From Gongronella butleri (taxonomy: Eukaryota; Mucoromycota; Mucoromycetes; Mucorales; Cunninghamellaceae), in contig JAIWZP010000014.1 in the NCBI GenBank assembly GCA_025201375.1, positions 496,001 through 560,000 of the forward strand: a stretch of DNA of 64,000 bases, read 5' to 3'. Below, piece after piece: positions 45,653 through 57,445 of the stretch. The notes under the pieces are model-generated. The model was not told the origin of the DNA. It was given only the letters and a program-made list of their open reading frames with translations, and did no database searches. A program made the translations under genes and the position numbers. The number at the start of each line of letters is the position of its first letter. Position 1 is the stretch's first letter.

Positions 45653-46454
45653 ATGGATCCTGGAAAGGACAAAAGCAATACACCCGACTGCTGCGATACG
45701 GTGCAGGCTGATATACCCCCATCATCAATCACTCACTGTGGGCTCCCCATGCAGCCCTACGTGATGGACGGCGATGCGATGCGGCTGAAACCAAGGCGAC
45801 CAAAGGCAAGCAAAGCCTCCAGCAGCTCCAAAGGCGCCAATGGCTTGCCTCCGCAGGTCAGAGAAGCCAGGAATTATTGCAGAAATCCAGTAAAGCACGC
45901 ACACCAGTATGTCACGGTGCCGCGCCTGAAATGCTTCTTTAAATGGGACTGTAAGCTTACTTTGGTGTAATTTGGACAAAATCGACTAAAAGTGAGCCTT
46001 TTTTTTCCCTCCTCCAGACCAAGTCATCGACGTGTCCATTTGCCCAAAATGCAACCACGACGCGGCCGGCGGCACTGCCAATCCCGACGAAACGCTCGCC
46101 ATGCTATTCTATCATGGCCTATTCCCTTCAAAGGCTTACGAGCCTGACGCCTATTTCGACGTCGCTCTGTTGCAGCACTTTCTTGACATTTGTAACCGCG
46201 GCGATCCAAACACACCATGTGAGGTCTTCCGACGTGAATTCGCCAAGCATTGCTCAACACCAGTAAGAAAAAAGGAAAAAAAGAGAAAATGCGTGTGTTT
46301 CGAACAAAAGACAGGTGTTCAATAGCCATCTATTGCTGACGCTTTCTTTTATGTTTGGTGTCTGCAGCTGCCCAAGTCGTTTGATTCCGCATTTGAGGAG
46401 TTTGCACTGGTTTCTGGTGCGGTGATCCCCCACTTGGTCAATTCGGAGTCTTGA
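45653..46454 (+). CDS. CxC-like cysteine-cluster protein, paralogue A
   Basis: Three exons (45653-45950, 46018-46262, 46368-46454) give 209 residues. A Lys/Ser-rich region with cysteines (DCCD, HCGLPM, YCRN) is followed by a core: ICPKCNHD (C-x2-C), LAMLFYHGLFPSKAYEPDAYFDVALLQ, then REFAKHCSTPLPKSFDSAF. This layout, a His/Cys region, CP-x-C and a LFP-x-AY-x-D-x-LL helix, resembles the CxC cysteine clusters found with KDZ (Kyakuja-Dileera-Zisupton) transposases in fungi; that assignment is by pattern only. No transposase is present. Paralogue B, 950 bases downstream, has the same three-exon structure and intron phases and shares RREFAK-C-TPLPKSF. A DNA-binding or transposon-derived role is possible but unproven. 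Confidence 0.65.
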
Positions 46455-46799
46455 TGATTTCACCTTGCCACTTTAAAAGAAATAAAATTTAATCATGCTT
46501 TTGTCAAAGTAAAAAAGAGCGTTTAAAAGAGAAATCGTCATCAATGGGGGCTACATGCTCTTAAGAAGTCAAAATAAAACCAAAATCGCAAAATGCGACG
46601 CGATTCTGCTTTCCAGCATCGGTACGCGAGAACAAAAATAGAATCCAGGATCTGCACATACCTGGCAAGGGGACAATGACTTGTACTGGGTAAAGAAAAA
46701 CGCAATTGACACCGTGGTTGTACTCTATGATGCCTGAAAACATAAAATGTGACGCGTCGCGCTCTTTTCCTCTCTTTTTTTGACCTGTTACACGCACGG

Positions 46800-47149
46800 G
46801 CCAGCAAATGGAACTGCTCTCATGATTTTTCCACGGCCGCCATGGTTCTGAAACGCCATCTCAATTACAAAGGCACCAAAAAAAAAAAAAACTTCACCTC
46901 TTTGAATCTCTTTCTTTCCGTCAGCAAATCACGGCGTACAAAGAGCTCATTATTCTGTGATTTTCTGCCAGCACCTTTTTCCGGTCGATCCCGCACAGAC
47001 AAATGCTAATGCCAGCTCTTTGTTTTGTTTATCCGCAGCTGCCAGGGTTGTATCAAGTTGCATTGAAAGATTTTATTAAGATGCATCCCAATATTGTGGC
47101 AAGCACTATTGAGCTAGAGTTGTTTGATGATATTGTAGGTGATTCCTGA
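46800..47149 (+). pseudogene. Relic of a third CxC-like paralogue
   Basis: Between paralogues A and B, an exon-like piece at 47039-47149 follows a good acceptor (TTTATCCGCAG) and reads LPGLYQVALKDFIKMHPNI with an in-frame stop at 47147. It corresponds to the last exon of A and B (LPKSF..A...F). About 160 bases upstream, 46839-46877 reads VLKRHLNYKGT, which matches the position of RREFAK-C-TP in the neighbours. The upstream core with CP-x-C is not recognisable, so the copy is probably dead. Confidence 0.5.
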
Positions 47150-47407
47150 CGATTATTGGGTGAGAATCGCATTTACAAGCCAGAAACAAGGAAATGGATT
47201 CTTCAGCAAGAAGAAATGGCGCGTGGTATTAAAGTTGACACGCGGTGGGACGCGATTTTGGGCTATTTTTCCTAACTTTTGCTGCAAGGCGGATCAGAAG
47301 CGGTCACTTGGAGGTGCCATTCATATTGAAGCGCCGCATAAAAGAGAATGAGGAGTGCCATTTCAGGTATTTTTTTCGCCCCTCTTTCTTTCATCGCTTC
47401 CGCTGAG

Positions 47408-48147
47408 ATGACGCAAGGCATGGACGAGCAAGTTTGTTTGCTTTGCGACAATGATATGGCGCGTATATTCAGGAAAAATGGGCCAAAAAAGAAACGAATT
47501 GCGATGGCGGGTGATGCTCTTCAGCTAAAATGGCACTTGAGAACCAAATCTGTTCATTTTTACTTTGATACGATGAAGGCCGGGTACTGTTTGCACCCTG
47601 AGCATGTGCCACGGCATATCACGCTGTCAAACTTAGCCATCTTTGTTATGATGGACTGTAAGTAATTCAAACTCGATCGAAAAGCAATGGGATTGATGCG
47701 ATTTGTCGTTTTAGGTCTGATCCTTGATGTTGTTTACTGCCCCGTTTGCGACTTTGAGGAGTTGAAGGCCAAGAATCCCCCAGAAATGGCCAATCACATC
47801 GCGAATTACCCGTTGCACCTGCGAGATCTTGCAATGATGGGCCGTTATCACTTGTTTCCCACAGTGCACAGGAACGCCAATGCCTACTACGATATCAATC
47901 TCATGAAATACTTTGTGGCTGCTCAGAAGAAAACACCAGACACAACACCCAGCGATCTCCGCCGTGAATTCGCCAAATATTGCACAACACCGGTAAAAAA
48001 AAATACAAAGAAACGTCACAACATACAAACCCCAACACTTTTTTTTTGATTCTGCAGCTGCCAAAATCCTTCGAGGAGGCATTGGAAAGATTTAAAGCTC
48101 AAGACGGGATCGATCCCAATCTGTCAACCAGAAGTTATATTTACTGA
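47408..48147 (+). CDS. CxC-like cysteine-cluster protein, paralogue B
   Basis: Three exons (47408-47657, 47715-47992, 48058-48147) give 205 residues. The start at 47408 (MTQGMDEQVCLLCDND) follows a pyrimidine-rich leader; an in-frame ATG at 47348 is an alternative. Residues about 9-14 form C-x2-C. GYCLHPEHVPRHITL gives further Cys and His, and YCPVCD another C-x2-C. A helical core LAMMGRYHLFPTVHRNANAYYDINLM is followed by LRREFAKYCTTPLPKSFEEALERF. The order matches paralogue A, including AGDALQLK against DGDAMRLK near the start. The pattern of a first C-x2-C, H-x-P-x-H, CP-x-C and LFP is like KDZ-associated CxC domains. The protein probably binds zinc; function unknown. Confidence 0.65.
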
Positions 48148-48300
48148 ATGACAAAAACGCTGAATTATGGTCATCATTATATTGTACAAAGAGGAAAATA
48201 GGATTCAAAGGGCCACGACCATATCATTTATGTCATGAGAGCTACCGCGCGTAAAAAAAAAAAAAAAACGAATAAAACGAGAAAAAAGGTCAGCATTGCG

Positions 48301-48757
48301 CTATTCGACGTGTGTTTTCCGTATTACCTCTTGGAAAAGACCAAAATTGACGATTGCTGTTGGTTTTTTGGACTGCGGATTGGTTGCGGACGAATTTGAC
48401 GCGACGTGTTGTGCTGGTTTCTTTGTGGTGTGTGTTTTCCAGTGCTGGATGTGTTCTGAGGTGGACGTGCAATTGAGCGGTGATGCGGCAGACGGAGGTA
48501 TCAAGGGCATGGAGTTTGGGATGGTCGGCGCGGGTGCAAAGCGGCGGAAATTCGCGTGGTACGCCTGCTGGAGGCGCGATGGCGGCTTGTCCACTGGCAC
48601 AATGGGTGGTGTCGCTGTCCTTGGCGGTGCACGAGCGTGAATGGCTGTCACCGCAGGCATTCCCTTGATGGATGCACGTGCTGTCGTTGTCGCTGCTGCC
48701 GTTGCAACGTGCACGGGCCGCCGTGCAGGTATCCTGCTGCTGTAGATGGCCGATCTG

Positions 48758-48791
<34 letters not shown>

Positions 48792-49841
48792 AGAAAAGAC
48801 CATTGGCAGAGCATCTCACAATTGCTCTCCCCCTCCCCTTCTTACGTCTTGCTTGCCGCCTTCTTGGTCTCGAGAAACAGCCTGCTGCTGCTGGAGGACT
48901 CGGTCGATTTTCCTGTGGTTTAAGAAAAAAAATAACCAAATATAAAGAAAATGAGTCATTGGCGTGTCTTGCGATGACATTTTGATAGAAATGCGATGGA
49001 TGTGCAGGTAGCTTACGCGACACTGAGCGTTTCATCGGCGGTGCAACGCCTTTGAGAATCTTGATGGAGCGTGCTGCCTTCTCATTTTGGATCTTGTGGT
49101 ATTGATTCTTGATTTTTTCACTGATCTTCTTCTTGCGCTCCTCCATTTCGCGATGGCGATTCTACATTTCGAAGATAAAATGTATTGTGAGTCGCTGAGA
49201 GCGTCGTATTGGGTGCCATTGGCTGCATCTTGGGTCATTCTTACGAGATAAACGTCGCGCCAGCTTGTTGGGTCCTGATGATTGCCCTGATTCCATTCGT
49301 GCCGCAGATCTGCATATTGAAGAATGTGATCTAGCCAAAGTTCTGCCGAGAAAAGGGTAAAATTGATCGCAATATGAGCTTCAATGGCTTGATTTCGCCG
49401 TTTGTCACACTTTATTCACTTACCATTGGAATTGGACACAAGGTGCTGTGATTTTTTTTTTTGTAAAAAAAGGAGGAGGTGGATTGTTGTTAGCATTGAG
49501 CGTCAGCTGGGTGGGGGCGGTCCAATGGCATGTTCCCAGGTCCGTTTTCGCTTACCGGGTTGCACCGCTCGATATGAAGTAGCTGCTGGGGCGTCGCACG
49601 CTTAAGTGGCTGCTTAATAAGTGCATATGGCACGTCGCCCACGGATCCTAAGCCTGCGACAAGACAAATAAAAAGAACGAGCGAGGGACCGAGGAAAAGG
49701 AGGTTGCGAAAAATAAGAAAAAAACCGGGTGAGCGACGCTTTGGTCAAGACGTTGCTCATCTTTTGAGAAGTCCTACCGTCAATATTCATTGATAGCGTA
49801 TCCTGGCAGATGGAGACGAGTGACTTGACCTGTTTTGGCAT
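48301..49841 (-). CDS. Elongin-A (transcription elongation factor B subunit 3)
   Basis: Elongin A stimulates RNA polymerase II elongation and joins Elongin B/C as part of a Cullin ligase. Seven exons (49778-49841, 49556-49653, 49424-49445, 49245-49342, 49017-49161, 48846-48912, 48301-48754) give 315 residues. The Elongin-A signature occupies residues 1-110: SLVSICQDTLSMNID, VGDVPYALIKQPLKRATPQQLLHIERCNP, then ELWLDHIL and SWRDVYLNRHREMEERKKKI. The family's BC-box/F-box-like core is in this region. The C-terminal half is Ser-, Thr-, Ala- and Pro-rich without known motifs and ends with IVNFGLFQEVIRK. It is much shorter than animal Elongin A and begins at the conserved domain, like fungal forms. 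Exon 3 has only 22 bases. Confidence 0.85.
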
Positions 49842-51016
49842 GGAGACGGCGAGAAAAAAGGTATGAAAGCATACAGAAAGAGAGAATAAGGCAGAGCAGG
49901 AAGAAAAAAAACTAGCAAGCGTGGCCACAATCCAGCGACCAGCATTTTGCTGTGCAGCAGCGGAGATGAGCGGTGTTGGTCGGACACTCAAAATGACTCT
50001 TGATCCGTACTGGAGCATTTTTCATCGCCATTTGCTTCACGAAAAGCGCTTTTGATTTGAGGGAAAGCGCGCGCCGAGGATGCAATTAGGCCAGATGACG
50101 GATAAGAGAGTAATATTGAATAGAGTGATTGGTGCCTTGGTCAAAAAGTTAATGACCCACTTTGTTTGATTCATGTTTCCTGCCGTCAGTAGCGCCTTTT
50201 GCCTATCTCTCTCCACTTTTTTTTTTTTTTTTTTCGACGTCATCGTCAATTATCATAGCTGTGGATCTTGCCCAAATTGATGTAAACACAAAATAGCGCG
50301 TCATGGTCTCCTCTCAATATAAATTACACAATTTTCTTGTTTTTTTTTCTTTTGTGGTGCCATTTATTGCTAGAAAAGACTCGCTGGGTCACCATGGTAG
50401 CAGCAGTTTGCAAGCGTGCCGTCCCACGGGCAAGACAGATATCAATCGCTGACTGGCATAGGGGAAACAGTGGCAAAGGTATGAAAAAGTATTGGCACGC
50501 GACATTTTGTCTTGCCGTCAAGCTTGCCATTTCATTTATGGCACCGGCAATTAGGGAGGCAGGGGAGGCAAGGGGAGGCAAGGGGGTGCTCACTATCGCA
50601 TGATCCATCACGCAAAACAATGATCGGTCAGCGCGCGCACGCCTTGCCCGCCGCATCATCGACCAGCCAATTCGCAATGGAATGACCCGATCATCCGCCA
50701 TGGCATTGCTTGCAGGGAGTGATTGCGTTGAAATAAAAAAGAAAAAAAGAGAGACAAAAAAGGAGCAACCAGAATGAATTAGGAAAAAAAAAAAAAAGGG
50801 AGAGGTGCATTGATTTGATCATTTTCTTTTTCATCATGCTCCAAGGATCCCTCCGAATTTAGAATACGTTGACGGGACCCTCATAAAGCCAATTGAGACC
50901 CTTTTCGAGCATCATTGCTTCTCTCTTCCTCCCGCTCACTCTTGCTTTTTTTTCGCTTTTGCCTCCATTCTTTTTTTTTTTTTTTCCTCAATCACCTTGA
51001 CTCGCGACATAGCACG
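49842..51016. other. Intergenic stretch between Elongin-A and OPT genes
   Basis: No gene is well supported. Minus-strand open frames at 50037-50249 and 50324-50701 have no family features. A short tandem array of GGGAGGCAA-like units is at about 50550-50585. ATATAAATT near 50315 and T-rich leaders precede the OPT start. Confidence 0.5.
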
Positions 51017-54000
51017 ATGGAGGAAGCGCCACAGGCAAAGCGCGACACGCTGAATGAGAAATCCACTCCGTCCAGCGAGGATGTGACACAAGTCGCTGAG
51101 GACTACCACCTGGAAAAATCTGAGCTTGTGCATGACGAGGATGTGGATATTTCCATCGTCAATGAGCTTGCAACCATGGAAGATGACCCCACCATTGTGG
51201 TTTTTACCTTTCGGTCTTTATTGGTTGGCATTGTAAGCCTCACTTAGGGGGGAAAGGGGGGTTGTGCAAAAAGCAAAAAAAAGGAAGGACCAAGGAGAAT
51301 CAGGGAGCGGGGACGGAGAATCGAGCCGCGCGGGCGCGCGCTCCTATTAACATTTTGCCTCCCGTCGCATTTTTTCTTTTTTTTTTATTATGATTCTTAG
51401 CTGTTGTCCTGTTTAAGCTCTTCTGTGAGCCAATTGATGCTGTTCAAGCCCGTTGGGATCCCGTTGACGACGACATTTATGTTGATGGTCGCATACGTGT
51501 TTTGTAAAGGCATGGAGAGGTGGATGCCCAGCGGACCGTGGCTCAATCCCGGGCCATTCACGGCCAAAGAGCATACATGTATCTACGTCATGGTTTCCTC
51601 CGCCAACACGTCGGCCTATGGCACACTCGTCCTCGGAGTCCAGCACCTCTATTATCGCAATTCACCCTCTTTTATCGGTTCGATCCTGTTTTTGCTCGCG
51701 ACGCAGCTTGTTGGCTATGGAATTGCTGGTCAATTGCGCCGAACACTCGTCTATCCGGCCAAAATGATCTGGTAAAAAGAAAGAAAAATTGAAAAAAACG
51801 AAGGAGACGCACTCGATAAGCAGGGTTACGACGCAAGGCAAGGGTGCTTTTTTGCAAATGCTATGCGTGTGCGCGTGAAAAGTTGCATTTTTATCACTTT
51901 TTTTTTTCTTATGCAATCAGGCCAGCTTCATTGCCGACGGTGTCGTTGCTGCGGACACTCAATGACAAGCAGGGCGACTCAAAATGGCGAACCAAATTCT
52001 TTTTCATGGTGTTTCTCGCCATTTTCGTGTACGAGTTCATTCCGCAATACATGTTCCCATTGCTGGGCGGCATCTCCATCGCGTGCCTTGCCAGACGGGA
52101 CTCAGTATGGATCCAGCGCCTCTTTGGTGGATTGGCAGGTACAGTGGCCAATTCGAGACCAACTTAGGGGGGCGGAAAATAAGGGGAAACGCGGGCCAAA
52201 AGAACAATACAAGGACAAAAAAGCCGTGTAACCTCAACACGCACATGATGTCATCGTGCCCACACGCGCATCTGTACTTGATCTTGCTCACGCGCGCTCC
52301 CCCTTTTTTTTTGCATACGCGTACAGTTAACGAGGGGCTCGGAATCTTGCAATTGTGCTTCGATTGGAATTATTTGTCGTCGTTCAGTCCGATGGTGTTC
52401 CCATTATACACGCAGATCAATGTCTACGTAGGTGTGCTGCTGATGTATCTTTTGGCGCCATTGATGTACTATTTTAACGTATGGAACGCGCAAAGTTTTC
52501 CATTTTTGTCCAATTCGCTTTTTGCCTACAATGCGACGACGGGCGAGACCAAGCTGTACCCGCAAAAACAGGTGCTAAATTTGGACAATTCGCTAAACGA
52601 TACGAAACTCGAGACTGTCGGCCACCCGCACTTTTCAACGTGGGGCGCCATGACGTACATTTTCATTAATTTTGCCGTCACAGCCTCCATTTCGCATGTC
52701 GCGCTCTACTATGGTCGCGATATCTGGGATACCATGGTCAATGCGCATAAAAAGGTCCAGAACATGGATGTCCATATGCGTCTCATGGCTGCCTACAAGG
52801 AGGTATAACGACAAAAACCGGAAAAAGTTGCGTTTACTGAAATGATCCCTTTTTTTTGCGCCACCAGGTACCCAATTGGTGGTACTATACGCTTTTTGTC
52901 ACTGGAATTGCGCTCAACATTGCGGTCGCGTACATGAATGAGAGCCAATTGCCCTGGTATGGCGTGATCACCTCCATTCTCATTTCCGTCTTTCTGTCTC
53001 TGCCCCTTAATCTCATTGAGGCAGTCACTGGCCGCGGGTTCGGTCTCAACGTTTTTACAGAGATGATTGGCGGTCTCATGTTCACCGGCCAGCCAGGTAA
53101 AACAAGAGAAAAAAACAAAAAACAAAAAGCAAAAAAATAGGGAAAAAAAAAGTCGCGTCTTTACAGATATTTTTGTCAATTTTCATGCAGTGGCCAACAT
53201 GTACTTTAAGACGCTTGGGTTCAACACGTGTGTGCAGGCTGGACGCCTGGCCAATGACTTAAAAATTGGCCATTACATGAAAGTGTCGCCGCGAATTGTG
53301 TTTTTCAATCAAATCCTTGGCACTGTCATTGGCTGCGTATTCAATTATCTCGTCAATGTGGTAAGAACGCGAACAGAGTCCACGATGTCAACTCCGAGGG
53401 CCACTGGATACATGCTGACAGCGCGTTTTCTTATTTTTAGTCAATTGTTAGTAGCCAGCACGACATTTTGATTGATCCCGAGACACGTAGCAATGTTTGG
53501 AATGGCGCGTCTATGCAGACGATGAATTCAGCCGCCATCACATGGTAATTGGAAGCACGATGCGATGCGACGCGTCGATTTGCTCACTGACACCGCGCCA
53601 TTTTCGTGTGTTTTTCGTGTTTTAGGGGAGCCATTGGGCCCATGGCGATGTTTGGGCCTGGAACGCAATACTACATCATTCTGTGGGCCTTTGTGATTGG
53701 GTTTTTCCTGCCCGTGCCATTCTGGGCGCTGCACAAATGGTACCCAAAGGCAGGTTTTGATCTTGTCAACGTGCCAATGGTGCTCATTGGCCTCGTACTC
53801 CTGCCGGGTTCTGCATCATCCTTTGTGCTCGTGTCATTTGTGCTGACCATGGTGTCGCAATTTTACCTCAAGCACTATCACCGCGGATGGTTTATAAAAT
53901 ACAACTATTTGATCTCCACCGCGCTCGACTCGGGCACGTCCCTCATGGTCTTTTTCGTTGCTTTTGCCCTCATGGGCGGCGGCGATGGCAACTCGCATCC

Positions 54001-54037
54001 CTTTCCAACATGGTTTGGTAATCGCCAAGGTAAAACC

Positions 54038-54073
<36 letters not shown>

Positions 54074-54162
54074 AGAAAAAAAGGACCTTTTCCCTTACTT
54101 TGACTTGAATTTTAGACATTCGATATGTGGATTATTGTTGTATGGATTGCCCGGCGCCGTGA
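51017..54162 (+). CDS. Oligopeptide transporter, OPT family
   Basis: OPT proteins are proton-coupled importers of small peptides and glutathione or metal chelates, at the plasma membrane. Nine exons (51017-51232, 51401-51771, 51921-52138, 52327-52802, 52868-53096, 53191-53360, 53441-53544, 53626-54029, 54116-54162) give 744 residues. An acidic cytosolic N-terminus of about 55 residues is followed by roughly 14-16 hydrophobic spans. The hallmark NPGPFTAKEH is present at about residue 125. Others are FDWNYLSSFSPMVFPLYTQIN, VPNWWYYTLF, GRGFGLNVFTEMIGG, KTLGFNTCVQAGRLANDLKIGHYMKVSPR and TWGAIGP. The protein ends in the short Cys-rich tail DYCCMDCPAP, like the HCPxx end of relatives. Substrate cannot be told from sequence. 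Confidence 0.94.
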
Positions 54163-54446
54163 TTTCTTTTTTATTCCATTCATTTGTCTTTTTTTCTCAT
54201 TTTTTTCTCTGTGTTCAATAAATAATGTCGTTTCCAAGGATGAAATTGTGCCGATCTTGCTTTGTCATTTTTGAAATCAGCGGACGGGGGGCTGGGTTTC
54301 CTTTTTTTGCATGAATTGTTGCTGCGCAAGATGAATTTTTAGGCCTTGAACGGTGGAACCCCTGTATAAAAAAAAACATGATGCCCACCTTTTCCGCTGT
54401 TTCAACGTCACTATTTTATTTTTCCTTTTTTTTTCAATCCATTTCA

Positions 54447-56255
54447 ATGTCCAGCCAGAAGAAGAAGCGTGAATCGCTGCAGCAGCAGCTCCAGGATAAC
54501 ATGCATGGTGCCGTTACCGTCATTGGTAAACAATCGGCGCGTAAAAAAAAAAGGCGATTTCTCATGCAAATGGATGTAGTGTTTGGCGCCTCTGGCGATC
54601 TTGCAAGAAAAAAGACATTCCCTGCACTGTATCGTCTTTTCAAGAATGGGCGCTTGCCGGTGTCTAGCAAGATTATTGGGTATGCGCGCTCCAAATTGGA
54701 TGATCGGGCGTTTTTTGACCGCGTTGAGGAGCATCTTGGTAAGGATGAGGATCGCGCGACTGTCGAGGCGTTCACCGCGCTGTGCTCGTACGTGTCGGGC
54801 GCCTACGACAAGGACAGCTCGTTTGAAAACCTGGATTCCATTGTGAAAAAGAGCGAGGACGAGCGCAAGCTTGAAAAAAATCAACGCAATCGCCTGTTTT
54901 ACATGGCGCTGCCGCCCAGCGTGTTTCTCGACGTGGCCAAGGGTTGCCGCAAGCATCTCGTCAAGGATACCAACGAGTGCAAATTCCCTATCATCGTCGA
55001 AAAGCCATTTGGCAAGGATCTCGCCTCCTGCAACGAGCTTCTCAAAGACATGGGCCAATTATTCGTCGAATCAGACGTAAGTCTCACCCCCCCTTTTTCA
55101 TATCGATGGCTCTCAATGGGTCTCAAGCCGTTTGAATTTTACATTGCTTGACCGGTTTTTTTTTTTTTTTTGTCTTTTTTTTGTTACTGTATTTTTTTTC
55201 TGCTTTTTTATTTTGGCAATAGACGTACCGCATTGACCATTATCTCGGCAAGGAGATGGTGAAGAACATCATGACGGTGCGCTTTGCCAACATTTTGTTG
55301 CAACCCCTGTGGAACAATAATTATATCGACTCGGTTCAAATCACGTTCAAGGAGGCCTTTGGCACAGAGGGCCGCGGCGGCTATTTTGATGAATTCGGCA
55401 TCATTCGCGATGTCATGCAGAATCGTAAAACATCCCCCACCCAAAAAAAAAAAAAAAAGAAACGCGCGTCGCGTGATTTGCTCACCGAATTTTTAAGATT
55501 TGCTGCAGGTGTTGTCTTTGCTTGCGATGGAGCGACCCATTGGACGTGATGGCGAGGCTATTCGCGACGAAAAAGTAAAGGTGTTGCGATGTGTGCGTCC
55601 AATCACGCTCGAGGACACGCTTGTGGGCCAATACGTAGCGAACGACAGCGGCAAACCAGGCTATCAAGACGATGACACGGTGCCAAAGGGCAGTATGTGC
55701 CCGACGTTTGCAATTCACGCGCTGTGGATCGACAATGAGCGCTGGGACGGCGTGCCGTTCATCATGAAGGCCGGCAAGGCGATGGATCGCGGCAAGGTCG
55801 AGGTGCGCGTGCAATTCAAAAAGGTCAGTGGCAGCCTGTTTGGCTTTGTCAGCCGCAATGAGCTGGTGATGCGCATCCAGCCAAATGAGGCCATTTACTT
55901 CAAGTTCAACAACAAGCGGCCCGGTCTGTCGAACGAAACGCTGCTTACCGATCTCGATCTCACGTACAAGGAGCGTTATGAGAACATGCGCATTCCTGAA
56001 GCTTACGAGGCGCTCATCCTCGACGCCATGCGCAGCGATCACTCGAATTTCGTGCGCGACGACGAATTGCAGGCCGCTTGGACCATCTTTGACCACGTGT
56101 TGCACGAATTGGAAGAAAAAAAGATCAAACCAAAGCCTTACAAGTATGGCAGCCGCGGTCCCGACGAGGAGGCCACTTTTACCGAGAAATTTGGCTTTGT
56201 GCGAAGCAAGCAGAGCTACACATGGCCCAAACAGGATGTCGAGGACGAAGACTAA
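54447..56255 (+). CDS. ZWF1: Glucose-6-phosphate 1-dehydrogenase
   Basis: G6PD makes 6-phosphogluconolactone and NADPH, the first step of the oxidative pentose phosphate pathway, in the cytosol. Four exons (54447-54525, 54580-55076, 55223-55424, 55498-56255) give 511 residues, the usual size. The NADP-binding motif [18 protein letters not shown] straddles the first intron. [13 protein letters not shown], the active-site [13 protein letters not shown] and [19 protein letters not shown] (across the last intron) follow, then [30 protein letters not shown] and the C-terminal NADP region. The last acceptor is an AAG at 55495-55497, not the nearby GCAG, because only AAG restores NHLLQVL. AATAAA is at 56267-56272. 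Confidence 0.97.
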
Positions 56256-56611
56256 CAAGAAATTAAAATAAACAAGTCCTTCTGATGTCGAAACACGGGA
56301 ATTGCACAGCGTGCCACCATCATTTCCACCCCGCAACGGACCAACATGAAAATTGCCGCGAAAAAAAAAAAAAAAACACCTGGTTAGAAAATTCAACGGA
56401 GCACGGCCTTTTTTTTTTTTTGTGTGTTTTCAGTCAAAAGGTGTTTTTATTTTCTCTCTCGTTTGCATGCCACCGTGTGCATTTTTCTGCAATGCACAGA
56501 TGCGGTGAGGTTCACGCAGATCAATACGACCCAAGGAACAGGAAGAATTGATCCGCATGGTCGGGAATCTCAGGGGCGTGTGGCGGGAACTAGTCTTTTC
56601 GTGGTTTCTGT

Positions 56612-56661
<50 letters not shown>

Positions 56662-57445
56662 GTCAGCCTCAAATCCAAATAATTTAAGGTATAAGTTGTG
56701 CAACAGAAAATCGCTGGAGAGGACGAGGCGTCGCACAGACATAGTTGATGGTCGGCAGGGTTGAAACAACGAAACAGCACCTTTTTACCAAGAAATAGGC
56801 CACTTTCCGCAAAAACGATGGCCATACTCATCTCAAGTAGGGTGCTCAGGACACCGACTGGTATAATAAGAAACAGAGGGCGGCATTGGCCATTGTCTAG
56901 ACACAATGAGCACATCCGTGTCGTCATTCATTTTCTAAACGAAAGCGAATTTACAATAGCAAATATTCACTTTATTTGGAAATTTGTGCTGGACACCGCC
57001 ACCTTTTTTTTCTACTTTCTGTCAACAGAAGTGGCGTTAGCCCCTGTGGTCGCCTGGCACCAGAAAGGCGCGCCGTTTTCTTTCGTTTTTCCCTTTATTC
57101 ACGTTTGCATACCATCTTTTTTCTTTTTCTTTTTTTTTTTTTTTTGTTGTCGTGGACGCCGCAATGGTCTGAGCACCGGATCACCCGAACGATGTCGCAA
57201 CCCGCACAGTGAAATTGAACGAGACACCCGGTGCATGGCCCATTTTTTCTGTACACTATGAGCCTCAAAACTTAACATGAATGTGTAACGCATAGCCACT
57301 AACGGGTTGCCATTGCACAAGCGAATTTAAAGCATGCAATGAGGGCGAAGCGGTGGATCAACTATAAAAGGGCGCGTCCATTGGTACTTGTTTGCCCAAT
57401 TTTCGCATTTTTTTCTTCTTTTTTTTTTAAAAAAAATTATCAACC
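56256..57445. other. Intergenic stretch between G6PD and lysozyme
   Basis: No gene is firmly supported. A minus-strand frame of 90 codons (56655-56927; Cys- and Leu-rich) has no family match I can see. There is a long A run at 56613-56654 and a T run near 57120-57145. Confidence 0.5.
57363..57370 (+). promoter_or_regulatory. TATA box of the lysozyme gene
   Basis: TATAAAAG lies within ACTATAAAAGGGCGCG (57361-57376), 83 bases before the ATG. The same 16-base string is found upstream of the PdxS/SNZ gene at the other end of the window. Confidence 0.65.

Noticed and set aside
50324..50701. 125-codon minus-strand frame upstream of the OPT gene
   Set aside because: It crosses a short tandem GGGAGGCAA array and a poly-A-derived Lys tail, with no splice or family support.
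56655..56927. 90-codon Cys/Leu-rich minus-strand frame
   Set aside because: No signal peptide, domain or second exon was found; kept only as a note in the intergenic entry.
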